From: HXMU1420-2 sp017643305
Lineage (GTDB): Bacteria > Pseudomonadota > Alphaproteobacteria > Rhodobacterales > Rhodobacteraceae
Length of the DNA: 64,000 nt
Assembly (NCBI GenBank): GCA_965217135.1
Contig: OZ244249.1
Span: 4,278,001 to 4,342,000 of the forward strand
Direction: 5' to 3'
The notes beneath the pieces were generated by a model. The model had not been told where the DNA came from, did not search any database, and was given only the letters and a program-made list of their open reading frames with translations. This document shows positions 8,977-17,636 of the stretch, piece after piece. A program made the position numbers and the translations under genes. How positions within the stretch are numbered: position 1 is the stretch's first letter; every line of letters starts with the position of its first letter.

Positions 8977-9045
8977 CCCCAAATATCCTGGGGAGCGCGA
9001 GGGGCAACGCCCCTCGCGTGGGTCGGACCGCTCATGGGCGGTCCG
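8977..9045. repeat. Cluster of three inverted repeats, Rhodobacterales extragenic palindrome type
   Basis: Three nested dyads lie between dapA and the convergent cyclase gene. CCCC/GGGG arms flank AAATATCCT (8977-8993). CGCGAGGGGC/GCCCCTCGCG is a 10-bp perfect stem with an AAC loop (8996-9018). CGGACCGC/GCGGTCCG is an 8-bp stem with a 6-base loop (9024-9045). From memory, very similar strings recur between genes in Rhodobacterales. There is no T-run, so they may act as a bidirectional transcript stabiliser or a rho-associated terminator. Confidence 0.7.
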
Positions 9046-9052
9046 AAAACCC

Positions 9053-10000
9053 TTAGTACAACGCTACCGGATTGATGATCATCTGGACCGTGCCGCGGAT
9101 ACGCGCCTGGCCCAGAACAAACATGAACTCATTGACGCCATCCTGCAGAACCGGGCCGGTGTTCATGGTTTCCAGAATGTAGATGCCGTGCTGCTGCAGC
9201 AGGATAACATGGCCATAGAATGCGCCATCACCCGGTGCCGGCGGTACAGGTTCTACGCCCCATGTGTCCGCGCCCACGGCCATTACGTTCAGCGACGCCA
9301 GATAGCGCGAGCCAGTGACGTTCAGGCCCGGCTCACCAGACACCCATGCGGTCGGATCGCTGTCCAGCATGTTTTCCGTCCAACCGGTGTGGAACAGAAC
9401 GATGTCGCCTTCACCGATAGTCACACCCTGCGCTTCGGCGGCGGCCTTGATCTCTGCCTCACCAAAGTGATCACCGGCAGCGAGGAAATCTTTACCCGCG
9501 TGTTTGGCCATATCCAGAATCACGGCGCGGCCCACCAGCGGCGGAACGTTGTGCACGCCCAGTTTTGTCAGGCCGGTGATCTGCGAAATTTCCGTGTCGC
9601 TCAGGCAGTTGTAGTACAGGCCCTTTTCACCCAGATGGCCGAGGCCGTCGATCTGGCTGCCGATGCCAACCCAGGTTTGCAGGAGGTCATCATTGTAAAT
9701 TGCGGGATAACCGAACTGCGTCAGCTGATTGCCCCCAGCCTGCCCCGGCTGAACGACCTGAAGGCTCAACGAACGCGGTGGGAAGGCCGGCGTGTTGCTG
9801 TCGATCACGATGCCCAGAGGCATTGATTTGCCCTGCTTGATCAGCCCGGCGGCTGCCAGCGTGCGTTCTGGCGACACCAGGTTGGCCGACCCGATTTCAT
9901 CACCCGCGCCCCACTTGGACGGAGCACAGTCTTCTGCAAACGCAGCGCCAGCAGTCATCGCCAGCGCACAAATTGCCCCTGTTATGTTATAACATCTCAT
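9053..10000 (-). CDS. Secreted cyclase-family (kynurenine formamidase-like) protein
   Basis: A 315-residue protein of the cyclase/kynurenine formamidase family (PF04199-type metal-dependent hydrolases). An N-terminal signal peptide (hydrophobic ITGAICALAMTAGAAFA before EDCAPSKWG) predicts periplasmic location. Family features are GDEIGSANLVSPERTLAAAG, IDGLGHLGEKG (a QIDGLGH metal-site motif) and DIVLFHTGW. GAGGA seven bases upstream supports the ATG at 10000. The usual HxGTHxD signature is replaced by the DGLGH version seen in the polyketide cyclase-like subgroup, so a ring-opening or lactone/amide hydrolase role is possible. The substrate is unknown. A 12-bp palindrome ATGTTATAACAT covers the first codons. 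Confidence 0.8.
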   Translation of the reverse strand: MRCYNITGAICALAMTAGAAFAEDCAPSKWGAGDEIGSANLVSPERTLAAAGLIKQGKSMPLGIVIDSNTPAFPPRSLSLQVVQPGQAGGNQLTQFGYPAIYNDDLLQTWVGIGSQIDGLGHLGEKGLYYNCLSDTEISQITGLTKLGVHNVPPLVGRAVILDMAKHAGKDFLAAGDHFGEAEIKAAAEAQGVTIGEGDIVLFHTGWTENMLDSDPTAWVSGEPGLNVTGSRYLASLNVMAVGADTWGVEPVPPAPGDGAFYGHVILLQQHGIYILETMNTGPVLQDGVNEFMFVLGQARIRGTVQMIINPVALY

Positions 10001-10083
10001 TGATTTTCCTCACATTTTCCATGCTGCATACTACTTGGGGTCATGTACAACACAAGGCAGAAACTCGCGCAGGAACTGATTCC

Positions 10084-10254
10084 CTAGTTGAGGATATCAA
10101 AAAATCGCTCACATCTTGACGTTAGGTCGGGTCGCGTTTCTTCGAAGCTTGGACAGATCCCAGATGCGACAGTCGGCCCCAGCAAATGGAACGCAAATAG
10201 CGTCACCAAGACGACCAGAACTATAGCGACGGGTTTCAGCACCAGGTCATACAT
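10084..10254 (-). CDS. Possible small single-pass membrane protein
   Basis: A 56-residue frame starting at an ATG (10254) with GAAAGG about eight bases upstream. One hydrophobic helix (KPVAIVLVVLVTLFAFHLLG) near the N-terminus is followed by a short polar tail containing two cysteines. No family is recognised. The frame is also open further upstream to 10398, but that extension crosses an inverted repeat and looks non-coding. It sits between the binding-protein gene and the cyclase gene on the same strand. It may be real or chance. Confidence 0.35.
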   Translation of the reverse strand: MYDLVLKPVAIVLVVLVTLFAFHLLGPTVASGICPSFEETRPDLTSRCERFFDILN

Positions 10255-10383
10255 CTTTGGCCTTTCAACGGGGATTGATCCGCGTTCCAGCAGTTTGGCG
10301 CAGGAATTGCGGCGAAACCGGGACTGTATGCCAGGGAAGGTCATTTCGGCAAAGTTCTGCCGCAGCGCACCTCTTCCAAACGC

Positions 10384-10415
10384 GCAGCGCCCGGGCATTT
10401 CTGTCCGGGCGCTGC
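10384..10415. terminator. 11-bp inverted repeat after the binding-protein gene
   Basis: GCAGCGCCCGG (10384-10394) and CCGGGCGCTGC (10405-10415) form a perfect stem with a ten-base loop, 20 bases beyond the stop of the ABC binding-protein gene. The T-run (AAGTTTTT) follows on the plus strand only. On the minus strand, where the gene is read, the tail is GCGCGTTTGG, so it would be a weak intrinsic terminator there and may mainly stabilise the 3' end. Confidence 0.55.
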
Positions 10416-10434
10416 AAGTTTTTCAACCAGTGGG

Positions 10435-12081
10435 TTACATCCCCAAGGATGCCTTATACAGCGCAATCTGGCTGTCACGCCCGATCTGGTCGGTGATCTT
10501 CTCCCACGCTGCCGCAATGGCGTCCGCGGTTTCCTGAGCGCCACCGTACTGACCAGCAAAGCCCTTGGCCAACTCGTCTTCAGCAACCGAGTAATACTGG
10601 AAGATCCCCGGAATGCGCGGTTCGATGGCCGCGTTCGGGTGGTTGTAGCTGTCCGCGTTGGAGCCGAGGTAGTCTTCGACAAAGGCGCGATCATACCCAG
10701 CAGCTTCCCATTCGTCATACTGGAAGTGGGAATTCCGGTAGGGTTGGAAGCCCGACGGATAGGCAGAAGCCCAAAGCGACAGGTCCTTGCCACCCAGATG
10801 GGCCGCTGCGCTCCACGCTGCCTTTTGGCGCTTGGAATCGCTGTCCACCGTGGCCATCACGTAAACACCCCAACCAATATACGCCATGTTTGGCGCTTCG
10901 TTGTATGTGTTCTCCCACGCGCCGGAGCCTGCGTTATAAACACGGTCCGAACCGGGGTTGATGCCAAAGCCAACCACGTCGCCCACAACCGAGGTGTCGG
11001 AGGTCCGGGCATTCGACCCGATGTCACCCCACCACATCAGCATGGAACCAGTGCCAGCCAGGAACTGCTGGAACCCGGTGGTGCCAGGGTCAGCGTTGAT
11101 CTGGTCGGCAGGGTAAGCGCCCGCTTCGATCAGATCCATCACATCCTGGATGGCCTGCACCCAGCCCGGGTTGTTGACGCGCGGCTTCATCGTGTCGGGA
11201 TCAAACAGCCATGCCGGGTCGGACGGATGCTTGGTATAGGCTGCCGCCCGGTTTTCCAGGAAGTAGAAGCCAAAGCCGCCCCAGCCCTTCAGCGGGTCCA
11301 GATAGCCGTGTGCCGGAAGGCCTGTCAGCGGGTCTTCCTTGCCAACAAGGCCTTTGCTGATCGCGTTGATTTCCTGCCACGTCTTGGGCACCGGTTGACC
11401 GGTAACAGAGCCGTCGCCGAAGTAATCACTGCGATAAGCGAAGGTGTGGCAGTCGCCATCAATCGAGATACGATATGTCTTGCCATCCCAAGTGCCCACC
11501 GGGGCCTTCAGATAGCTCACGTAATCGTCCATATCGATCACGTCACTGACCCAGCCGGGCATTTCCGATGCCATGCCACGCCCCAGAACGTCGCCTTCGA
11601 ACGGTGCACCCATTTCGATCAAATCGAAATCAACGGTGCCTGTGGCAATGGATTGCTGCAGCCTTGCATTATAATCGGCCTGCGCCAGATCGATCCAGTT
11701 GATCTTGGCTCCGGTATACGCCTCCCAAGGTTTCAGGAAGCCCCGGAACAGGAAGTTGTGCAAGTTCTGGTTGTTGAGCCCCATGAACGTCAGTTCAACA
11801 CCGGCAAACTCGCCCTCCTGCACGACCTCCTTGGTCGGACCAAGGCACATCTCACCGACCTTCTGCCATTCAGCATCGCCGGGCGATCCCATGCCAACGC
11901 CCGGGATCTTCAGGATCGACGCGCGCAGCGCCCCATGCGCGTCCGCCCAGGCCGGTTTCACGCTGATTCCCGTGCTGACACCGCTTAGTGCGGCGAGTGT
12001 GCCGGTTGCAGCTGCACCCTTCAGCATGTTCCGGCGGCTCATCTTTCCGCGCGTGAGATAGTCGTAAATGTGTGGTTTCAC
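10435..12081 (-). CDS. ABC transporter substrate-binding protein, Tat-exported
   Basis: A 548-residue family-1 extracellular solute-binding protein. The GTG at 12081 is preferred because GGGAGGA lies six bases upstream; the longer frame adds 40 unlike residues. A twin-arginine signal is visible near residues 14-45: GKMSRRNMLKGAAATGTLAA then a hydrophobic stretch ending PAWADA. The mature part has the binding-protein pattern AYTGAKINWIDLAQADYNAR, NPGWVQAIQDVMDLIEAGAY and MLMWWGDIG. It should bind a sugar or similar solute in the periplasm. The partner ATPase is divergent 210 bases away with sugar genes behind it; no permease gene is adjacent. Confidence 0.88.
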   Translation of the reverse strand: MKPHIYDYLTRGKMSRRNMLKGAAATGTLAALSGVSTGISVKPAWADAHGALRASILKIPGVGMGSPGDAEWQKVGEMCLGPTKEVVQEGEFAGVELTFMGLNNQNLHNFLFRGFLKPWEAYTGAKINWIDLAQADYNARLQQSIATGTVDFDLIEMGAPFEGDVLGRGMASEMPGWVSDVIDMDDYVSYLKAPVGTWDGKTYRISIDGDCHTFAYRSDYFGDGSVTGQPVPKTWQEINAISKGLVGKEDPLTGLPAHGYLDPLKGWGGFGFYFLENRAAAYTKHPSDPAWLFDPDTMKPRVNNPGWVQAIQDVMDLIEAGAYPADQINADPGTTGFQQFLAGTGSMLMWWGDIGSNARTSDTSVVGDVVGFGINPGSDRVYNAGSGAWENTYNEAPNMAYIGWGVYVMATVDSDSKRQKAAWSAAAHLGGKDLSLWASAYPSGFQPYRNSHFQYDEWEAAGYDRAFVEDYLGSNADSYNHPNAAIEPRIPGIFQYYSVAEDELAKGFAGQYGGAQETADAIAAAWEKITDQIGRDSQIALYKASLGM

Positions 12082-12291
12082 TAGTTGTCCTCCCAAACAC
12101 GTTGGGCGGCCCTCCGAGAGCTTGGACACGGCGCTTGATCGTTGGTCTCGTTTGCGCAGCACACAGACTCGGAACGGCGAAATGCCGCTTTGCCGACCCA
12201 ACTTGAAAGAAGCTTTCCAGTCTGGTGGTACGCTGTCAAGCTGCTAACATGTTATGAAACTGGCACAACCACGCTTGGGACGGGGGGCGGA
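12082..12291. promoter_or_regulatory. Divergent promoter region between binding-protein and ABC ATPase genes
   Basis: These 210 bases separate a minus-strand GTG start (12081, with GGGAGGA) from a plus-strand ATG (12292). They must hold both promoters. A perfect 10-bp palindrome TAACATGTTA lies at 12245-12254, about 40 bases before the ATPase start, and is a candidate operator. No sigma-70 boxes could be assigned with confidence. Confidence 0.4.
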
Positions 12292-13359
12292 ATGGCTCAG
12301 GTCACGATACGGGACTTGAAAAAAAGTTACGGCAGCACCCGGGTGATCCATGGCGTCGACCTGGACATTGAGGACGGTCAATTTGTTGTGCTCGTCGGCC
12401 CATCTGGCTGTGGCAAGTCGACACTGTTGCGTATGATTGCAGGGCTGGAAGGTATATCGGACGGGACCATCGAAATTGGTGATCGGGTAGTAAACAGCCT
12501 ACCGCCCAGCGAACGGGATATCGCCATGGTATTCCAGAATTACGCGCTGTATCCGCATAAAACTGTTTCCGCCAACATGGCGTTTTCATTGAAAATGCGC
12601 CGGATGCCAAAGGAAGAGATCCGCAAACGCGTTCACCGTGCCGCCAAGATTCTTGGCCTGACTGACTACCTGGACCGGTATCCACGTGCCCTGTCTGGCG
12701 GACAACGCCAACGTGTAGCTATGGGCCGGGCCATCGTGCGCAACCCACAGGTTTTTCTTTTCGATGAACCGCTGTCGAACCTTGATGCAAAACTGCGGGT
12801 TCAGATGCGAACGGAAATCCGTGAACTGCACCAGCGGCTGGGTACAACCACGGTTTATGTGACCCACGACCAGATCGAAGCCATGACCATGGCGGACAAG
12901 ATCGTGGTGCTGCAGGGGGGAATCATCGAACAGATCGGTTCGCCACTGGAGCTTTATGACACGCCCGCCAACCAGTTCGTGGCGGGCTTCATCGGGTCGC
13001 CATCGATGAATTTCTTTAGCGGAACGGTCCGCGCGGGTGGCAAGGTTGGAATAGCAGGGCTGGAATTGACGGTTGCCGCCGCGGCCGGGCTGGCGGACGG
13101 CACGGCCGTGACCTGCGGTGTGCGGCCCGAAGCTTTGATGCTGGCCGAGGACGGCATTGAGATGGCCGTCGCCGTTGTCGAACCCACCGGGTCGGAAACA
13201 CATGTAATCGCGCGGATGGGGTATCATGAGGTTGTGTCGGTGTTCCGCGACCGCGAAACGTTCCGCCCGAACGAAACCATCCGCCTGAAACCTGCCGACG
13301 GCGCAGTGCATCTTTTCAATGTCACCAGCGGCCAACGCATTTCGGAGACCGCCCAATGA
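12292..13359 (+). CDS. ABC transporter ATP-binding protein (MalK/UgpC type)
   Basis: A 355-residue ATPase of the carbohydrate-uptake (CUT1) class. Walker A is VGPSGCGKSTLLRMIAGLEG, the Q-loop MVFQNYALYPHKTV, the signature LSGGQRQRVAMGRAIVR, Walker B VFLFDEPLSNLDAKLR and the switch His YVTHDQIEAMT. A C-terminal TOBE-like regulatory domain follows from about residue 240. The ATG at 12292 begins the family-typical MAQVTIRDLKKSYG. It energises import of a sugar or glycerol-phosphate-type solute, probably the ligand of the divergent binding protein. Its stop overlaps the next start (ATGA at 13356-13359). No permease lies nearby. Confidence 0.92.
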   Translation: MAQVTIRDLKKSYGSTRVIHGVDLDIEDGQFVVLVGPSGCGKSTLLRMIAGLEGISDGTIEIGDRVVNSLPPSERDIAMVFQNYALYPHKTVSANMAFSLKMRRMPKEEIRKRVHRAAKILGLTDYLDRYPRALSGGQRQRVAMGRAIVRNPQVFLFDEPLSNLDAKLRVQMRTEIRELHQRLGTTTVYVTHDQIEAMTMADKIVVLQGGIIEQIGSPLELYDTPANQFVAGFIGSPSMNFFSGTVRAGGKVGIAGLELTVAAAAGLADGTAVTCGVRPEALMLAEDGIEMAVAVVEPTGSETHVIARMGYHEVVSVFRDRETFRPNETIRLKPADGAVHLFNVTSGQRISETAQ

Positions 13360-14003
13360 CCAGGCGCAACGTTATGTGCTTTGGCGATTCCAACACGCAC
13401 GGGACCATCGCGCTGAGGTTCCCGATGGACATTCGCCGGTTTGACCCTGCCAAGCGCTGGCCCGGCCAGATGGCCGCAGCCTTAGGCAAAGACTGGCATG
13501 TGATCGAAGAAGGGCTGCCCAGCAGAACCACGGTGCATGACGACCCAGTCGAAGGGGCGCACAAGAACGGTGTGCGCGTGCTGCCTGCCCTGTTGGACAG
13601 TCACAGGCCGCTGGATCTGGTGATCTTGATGCTGGGCACCAATGACCTGAAAATGCGCTATAGCGTTCCAGCCATGGACATTGCCATATCGGTGGAACAG
13701 TTGCTCCGCATCATTGCGGGCTCCATCGCCGGACCGAACCTGCAACCGCCGAAAGCATTGCTGGTTGCGCCCGTTCCAATTCAGGAAACCGGCTTCCTTG
13801 CTGAAATGTTTGCTGGTGGGGCTGCCAAATCACAGGCTCTCGCCGCCTATTACCAGGCTATTGCCGCGCGCCATGGGGCCGGGTTTCTGGATGCGGGCAC
13901 ATTGACCACGGTTGACCCGGTCGATGGCATTCACCTGACATCCGAAGGCCATGCAGCGATTGGGGCCGCAATGGCCGCCAAGGTGCGCGAGATGGTGGGC
14001 TGA
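13356..14003 (+). CDS. SGNH/GDSL-family hydrolase (arylesterase-like)
   Basis: A 215-residue cytosolic hydrolase with the SGNH blocks: block I MCFGDSNTHGT with the nucleophile Ser near residue 10, block III VILMLGTNDLKMR with Gly and Asn, and block V DGIHLTSEGHAAIG with Asp and His of the triad. No signal peptide is seen. Such enzymes hydrolyse esters, including acetylated sugars. Translational coupling to the ABC ATPase (ATGA overlap) and the downstream mutarotase and ribokinase suggest it de-esterifies an imported carbohydrate; that role is inference. Confidence 0.88.
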   Translation: MTRRNVMCFGDSNTHGTIALRFPMDIRRFDPAKRWPGQMAAALGKDWHVIEEGLPSRTTVHDDPVEGAHKNGVRVLPALLDSHRPLDLVILMLGTNDLKMRYSVPAMDIAISVEQLLRIIAGSIAGPNLQPPKALLVAPVPIQETGFLAEMFAGGAAKSQALAAYYQAIAARHGAGFLDAGTLTTVDPVDGIHLTSEGHAAIGAAMAAKVREMVG

Positions 14004-14046
14004 CATCCAATGGGGCGTGCTGCCCTGCATGTATGGGAGGAAACAC

Positions 14047-14499
14047 ATGCTCAAAGGCGTTGATCCGCGGCTGAACGCGGATGTTCTTTATGCGCTGCGC
14101 GACATGGGGCACGGCGACGTTCTGATACTTGCAGACACCAATTTTCCATCCGGCTCAATCGCGCGCGAAACTGTGCTGGGCGATCTGCTGCGCATGGAAA
14201 ACCTGACGTCGGCCGAAGCGACAGAAGCAGTGTTATCAGTGCTGCCGCTGGATACGTTCGTGGACGATTTCGCCGGGCGAATGGAAATCGTCGATGCGCC
14301 CAACGAAATCCCGCCCGTACAGGCCGAAGTGCAAGCCGCCATTGATGCCGCAGAAGGCGCTCCGCGACCAATGGTCAGCATCGAACGCTTCGCATTCTAT
14401 GACATGGCGCGCGACGCATACGCGGTAATCCAGACCGGCGAACGGCGGTTCTATGGATGTTTCATGTTTCGCAAGGGCGTGATCCCGCCGGAGGCCTGA
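14047..14499 (+). CDS. RbsD/FucU-family sugar mutarotase
   Basis: A 150-residue protein of the RbsD/FucU family, which interconverts sugar anomers (fucose alpha/beta, or ribose pyranose forms). The start MLKGVDPRLNADVLYALRDM and the GHGDVLILADTNFP motif with its conserved His and Asp fit the family, as do C-terminal FAFYDMARDAYAVIQTGE and RRFYGCFMFRKG. The ATG at 14047 has GGGAGG about six bases upstream. Length is closer to FucU than RbsD, and the window also encodes GDP-fucose synthesis, but the adjacent ribokinase leaves ribose as an alternative. Part of the ABC-ATPase operon. Confidence 0.88.
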   Translation: MLKGVDPRLNADVLYALRDMGHGDVLILADTNFPSGSIARETVLGDLLRMENLTSAEATEAVLSVLPLDTFVDDFAGRMEIVDAPNEIPPVQAEVQAAIDAAEGAPRPMVSIERFAFYDMARDAYAVIQTGERRFYGCFMFRKGVIPPEA

Positions 14500-14500
14500 G

Positions 14501-15418
14501 ATGAGCAAACCTGTTGTCATTCTGGGCGTGTTTGTCGCCGACACCGCCTATCGTGCGGACCGTGCGCCACGTATGGGCGAAACGATCATGGGGAACAGCT
14601 TTGCGCTTGGGCCGGGCGGCAAAGGCTCCAACCAGGCTGTCGCGGCAGCCAAATCAGGCGGTGACGCGCATATGATCACGCGGCTGGGCAAGGACCCGTT
14701 TGCTGATATGGCGCTGGCCACATGGGCTGGTGCCGGGGTCAAACCCGCGATCACACAGCATGACGATGGGTATACTGGCGCGGCCTATATCTTTGTGGAG
14801 GAGGCATCGGGCGACAACGCTATTATCGTTTGTCCGGGTGTTGCGATGTCCATCTCCCCTGCGGATGTAGACGCGCAGGCGGATTTGATCGCCTCGGCCG
14901 GCGTGTTTCTGACACAGCTGGAGCAACCACTGGACGCGGCCATGCGCGGGCTGAAACTGGCCCGCGATGCTGGCGCGGTGACGGTGTTGAACCCAGCCCC
15001 TGCAACGGATTTGCCCGGTGGCATGCTGGCACTTTGCGATTACGTCACACCCAACGAAAGCGAAGCCGAGGGCCTGACAGGAATTGCCGTTGAAACAGTT
15101 GACGATGCCATCCGTGCCGCCGAGGCGCTGCGGGCGGAGGGCGTTGGCACCGCGATCATCACGCTTGGGGAAAACGGGGCGCTGTTCCATGACGGAACGC
15201 CCGTTCACGTGCCTGCCTTCAACGCCGGTCCTGTGGTGGAAACCACAGGGGCGGGGGATGCGTTTAACGGTGGATTTGCCACAGCGCTAGCCCGTGGGGA
15301 TGACCCGATTGATGCCGTCCGTTTCGGATGTGCCACTGCGGCGATTTCCGTTACGCGGCCCGGCACCGCGCCATCGATGCCAACGCTGGCGGAAGTGAAC
15401 ACGCTGCTAGCGGGTTAG
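14501..15418 (+). CDS. rbsK: Ribokinase (PfkB family)
   Basis: A 305-residue PfkB-fold sugar kinase. The N-terminal GPGGKGSNQAVAAAKSGG and MITRLGKDPFADMA match signature 1 of ribokinases, and ETTGAGDAFNGGFATALARG carries the signature-2 DTGAGD-type motif with the catalytic Asp (about residue 250). It would phosphorylate ribose or a related sugar at the 5-OH in the cytosol. It starts one base after the mutarotase stop and ends the operon begun by the ABC ATPase, so it probably acts on the transported sugar. Confidence 0.88.
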   Translation: MSKPVVILGVFVADTAYRADRAPRMGETIMGNSFALGPGGKGSNQAVAAAKSGGDAHMITRLGKDPFADMALATWAGAGVKPAITQHDDGYTGAAYIFVEEASGDNAIIVCPGVAMSISPADVDAQADLIASAGVFLTQLEQPLDAAMRGLKLARDAGAVTVLNPAPATDLPGGMLALCDYVTPNESEAEGLTGIAVETVDDAIRAAEALRAEGVGTAIITLGENGALFHDGTPVHVPAFNAGPVVETTGAGDAFNGGFATALARGDDPIDAVRFGCATAAISVTRPGTAPSMPTLAEVNTLLAG

Positions 15419-15523
15419 ATTACGTTCGGGTTTCTAGGCGCGGCTGTCCCGGCACCATTCCGGGCGGCCAGCACCATTTGGCGACTGCCACTGCCCCTCG
15501 CAAGCCACGAAAGGACAAAAAGC

Positions 15524-17053
15524 ATGAGCCATATCTATGTGCAAGCCGCTGAACGACCCAAGAAAACCGCAATTTCGATGGACGGATCGGGCCAATCCTG
15601 GACCTTTGAAGAGCTTGAAAACCGGTCGAACCAGGCCGCGCAGGCGCTGCGCTCTCTGGGTCTCGGCAAAACCGACCATGTTGCGATTCTGATGGAAAAC
15701 CGGCCTGAGTTTTTCGAAATCCTATTCGCAGCACAGCGGGCCGGGCTGTACCTTACTCCCATCAGCACCTACCTGACTGCCGAAGAGGTTGCCTATATCC
15801 TCGAGAACAGCACCGCCAAGGTTCTGATTACGACCCCAAGATTTGCCGAAACCGCCAGTCAAGCCTGCAAGGATCAAGATGATCGATTGGCCCGGTTCAT
15901 GCTGGATACGCCCACAAGCGGTTTCCATGCTTGGCAGCCGTTCCGCGCGTCTTTTCCAACCGACCGCATTAAGGACGAGGTGAAAGGAAACCCGATGTTG
16001 TATTCTTCGGGCACGACCGGCCGTCCAAAAGGGATCAAGCGGGCCTTTAAAGAGGAACCGATTGAAGGCGGGCACCCGATCATGGAACTGATTTGCCTGA
16101 AGATGGGCAAAATGAACCATGACAGTGTCTACCTTTCGCCTGCCCCGCTGTACCACGCGGCACCTATGTCGGCATCGGCAACGGCCCTGATGTATGGGGC
16201 AACGTTGGTCATCATTGAAAAATTCTCACCTGACGCTTTCCTGGCCGCGATCGAAAAACACCGGGTGACACATACGCAGGTCGTGCCAACCATGTTTCTG
16301 CGATTGCTGAAACTCGCACCCGAGACACGGGACCTCTATGATCTGTCGACCCTGGAATGCGCAATTCATGCTGCGGCGCCCTGCCCCGCGGAGGTCAAAC
16401 GCCAGATGATCGACTGGTGGGGCCCAATCCTGCTGGAGTATTATGCGGCGACTGAAGGCAATGGTGTGACGATCTGCACGTCCGAAGAGGCCTTGGCCCA
16501 TCCCGGAACGGTTGGAAAATCATTGATCGGGCCAGTCCGAATTGTTGGTGAAGACGGACAAGAACTGCCCGCTGGGGAAGTAGGTGATGTATATTTTGAT
16601 TCCGGTTTGACGTTCTCCTACCATGACGATCTGGAAAAAACCGCCAAGGCGCACCATGCCAATGGTTGGTCTACGTTGGGCGACGTCGGCTACTTGAACC
16701 AGGACGGATACCTGTTCCTGACCGACAGGCGGGCCTACACCATCATTACCGGAGGGGTGAACGTCTACCCGCAGGAAACTGAGGACAAGTTGCTGATGCA
16801 TCCCGCAGTCCGCGACGCGGCTGTGTTCGGAATCCCGGACCCGGATCTCGGGGAATCCGTCAAGGCAGTGGTGCAATTGCTGGATCGGGACCGGGCCAGT
16901 CCGGAACTGGAGGCTGAGCTGATCGAATGGTGCCGCAATTCTCTCAGCCACATCAAATGCCCGAAATCCGTTGATTTTCTGCAAGACATGCCGAGGACTG
17001 AAACCGGCAAGCTCATCAAACGTAAGCTGAAAGAAATGTACGCGGATCAGTGA
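15524..17053 (+). CDS. Acyl-CoA synthetase (AMP-forming)
   Basis: A 509-residue ANL-superfamily adenylate-forming enzyme activating a carboxylic acid to its CoA thioester. Motifs in order: P-loop-like YSSGTTGRPKGIKR (about residue 160), AATEGNGVTICTSEE, TLGDVGYLNQDGYLFLTDR and the C-terminal catalytic lysine in PRTETGKLIKRKLKEMY. The region is close to FadD/caiC-like medium- to long-chain or aromatic acid ligases; the substrate is undetermined. GAAAGG-type spacing (CACGAAAGGACAAAAAGC) precedes the ATG. A dienoyl-CoA reductase gene lies 0.7 kb downstream, suggesting fatty-acid use. Confidence 0.9.
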   Translation: MSHIYVQAAERPKKTAISMDGSGQSWTFEELENRSNQAAQALRSLGLGKTDHVAILMENRPEFFEILFAAQRAGLYLTPISTYLTAEEVAYILENSTAKVLITTPRFAETASQACKDQDDRLARFMLDTPTSGFHAWQPFRASFPTDRIKDEVKGNPMLYSSGTTGRPKGIKRAFKEEPIEGGHPIMELICLKMGKMNHDSVYLSPAPLYHAAPMSASATALMYGATLVIIEKFSPDAFLAAIEKHRVTHTQVVPTMFLRLLKLAPETRDLYDLSTLECAIHAAAPCPAEVKRQMIDWWGPILLEYYAATEGNGVTICTSEEALAHPGTVGKSLIGPVRIVGEDGQELPAGEVGDVYFDSGLTFSYHDDLEKTAKAHHANGWSTLGDVGYLNQDGYLFLTDRRAYTIITGGVNVYPQETEDKLLMHPAVRDAAVFGIPDPDLGESVKAVVQLLDRDRASPELEAELIEWCRNSLSHIKCPKSVDFLQDMPRTETGKLIKRKLKEMYADQ

Positions 17054-17141
17054 CACACGCCAGTGGTCGTCTGAACCAGTGTCTTGGCAACGCAGTTTTT
17101 GACACTTTTCTACCAGGCAAAGAACTGTTTGGTGCTTCCCG

Positions 17142-17636
17142 TCAGTTATCGGACTGCAAATGCAAGGCAAAAGCTTGCAGGACCCGAACGTAGACATCGC
17201 GTTTGAACGGCACAATGCAGGGCACCAATTCTTCCACGCTCTGCCAGCGCCAGCAACTGAACTCGGGATGGTCCGTCTCTATATTCACCTGGTCGTCAGA
17301 ACCGAGAAACCGCATGAGGAACCATTTCTGTTCCTGCCCGCGAAACCGGCCTTTCCAGATATTTGGCACCAGGTCATGCGGCAGGTCATAGGGCAGCCAA
17401 TCCTCGGTCTCGGCTACGATCTCTACCAGATCTGCCGTCACGCCGGTTTCTTCACACAGCTCCCGCAGCGCGGCATCGCGCGGGTCTTCACCTTTGTCGA
17501 CCCCGCCTTGTGGCATCTGCCAGGCGTCAGTGTACCGATCCTTGCGTTGGCCAACAAACACGCGGCCCTGTGCGTTCATCAGCATCACGCCTACGCAGGG
17601 CCGATATGGCAGGCGGGCAATCTCTTCAGGCGTCAT
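17142..17636 (-). CDS. rppH: RNA pyrophosphohydrolase RppH (Nudix)
   Basis: A 164-residue Nudix hydrolase that removes pyrophosphate from the 5' end of mRNA, starting decay, and in alphaproteobacteria can also act on dinucleoside polyphosphates. The start IARLPYRPCVGVMLMNAQG and WQMPQGGVDKGEDP, running into RDAALRELCEETGV (the Nudix box GX5EX7REUXEEXGU, residues about 44-66), are intact. The C-terminal WRWQSVEELVPCIVPFKRDVY matches RppH. It stands alone between two plus-strand fatty-acid genes. Confidence 0.93.
   Translation of the reverse strand: MTPEEIARLPYRPCVGVMLMNAQGRVFVGQRKDRYTDAWQMPQGGVDKGEDPRDAALRELCEETGVTADLVEIVAETEDWLPYDLPHDLVPNIWKGRFRGQEQKWFLMRFLGSDDQVNIETDHPEFSCWRWQSVEELVPCIVPFKRDVYVRVLQAFALHLQSDN

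Noticed and set aside
9984..9995. Palindrome ATGTTATAACAT as an operator for the cyclase gene
   Set aside because: It lies in the first codons and can be explained by the coding of Cys-Tyr-Asn-Ile; no second copy near the gene.
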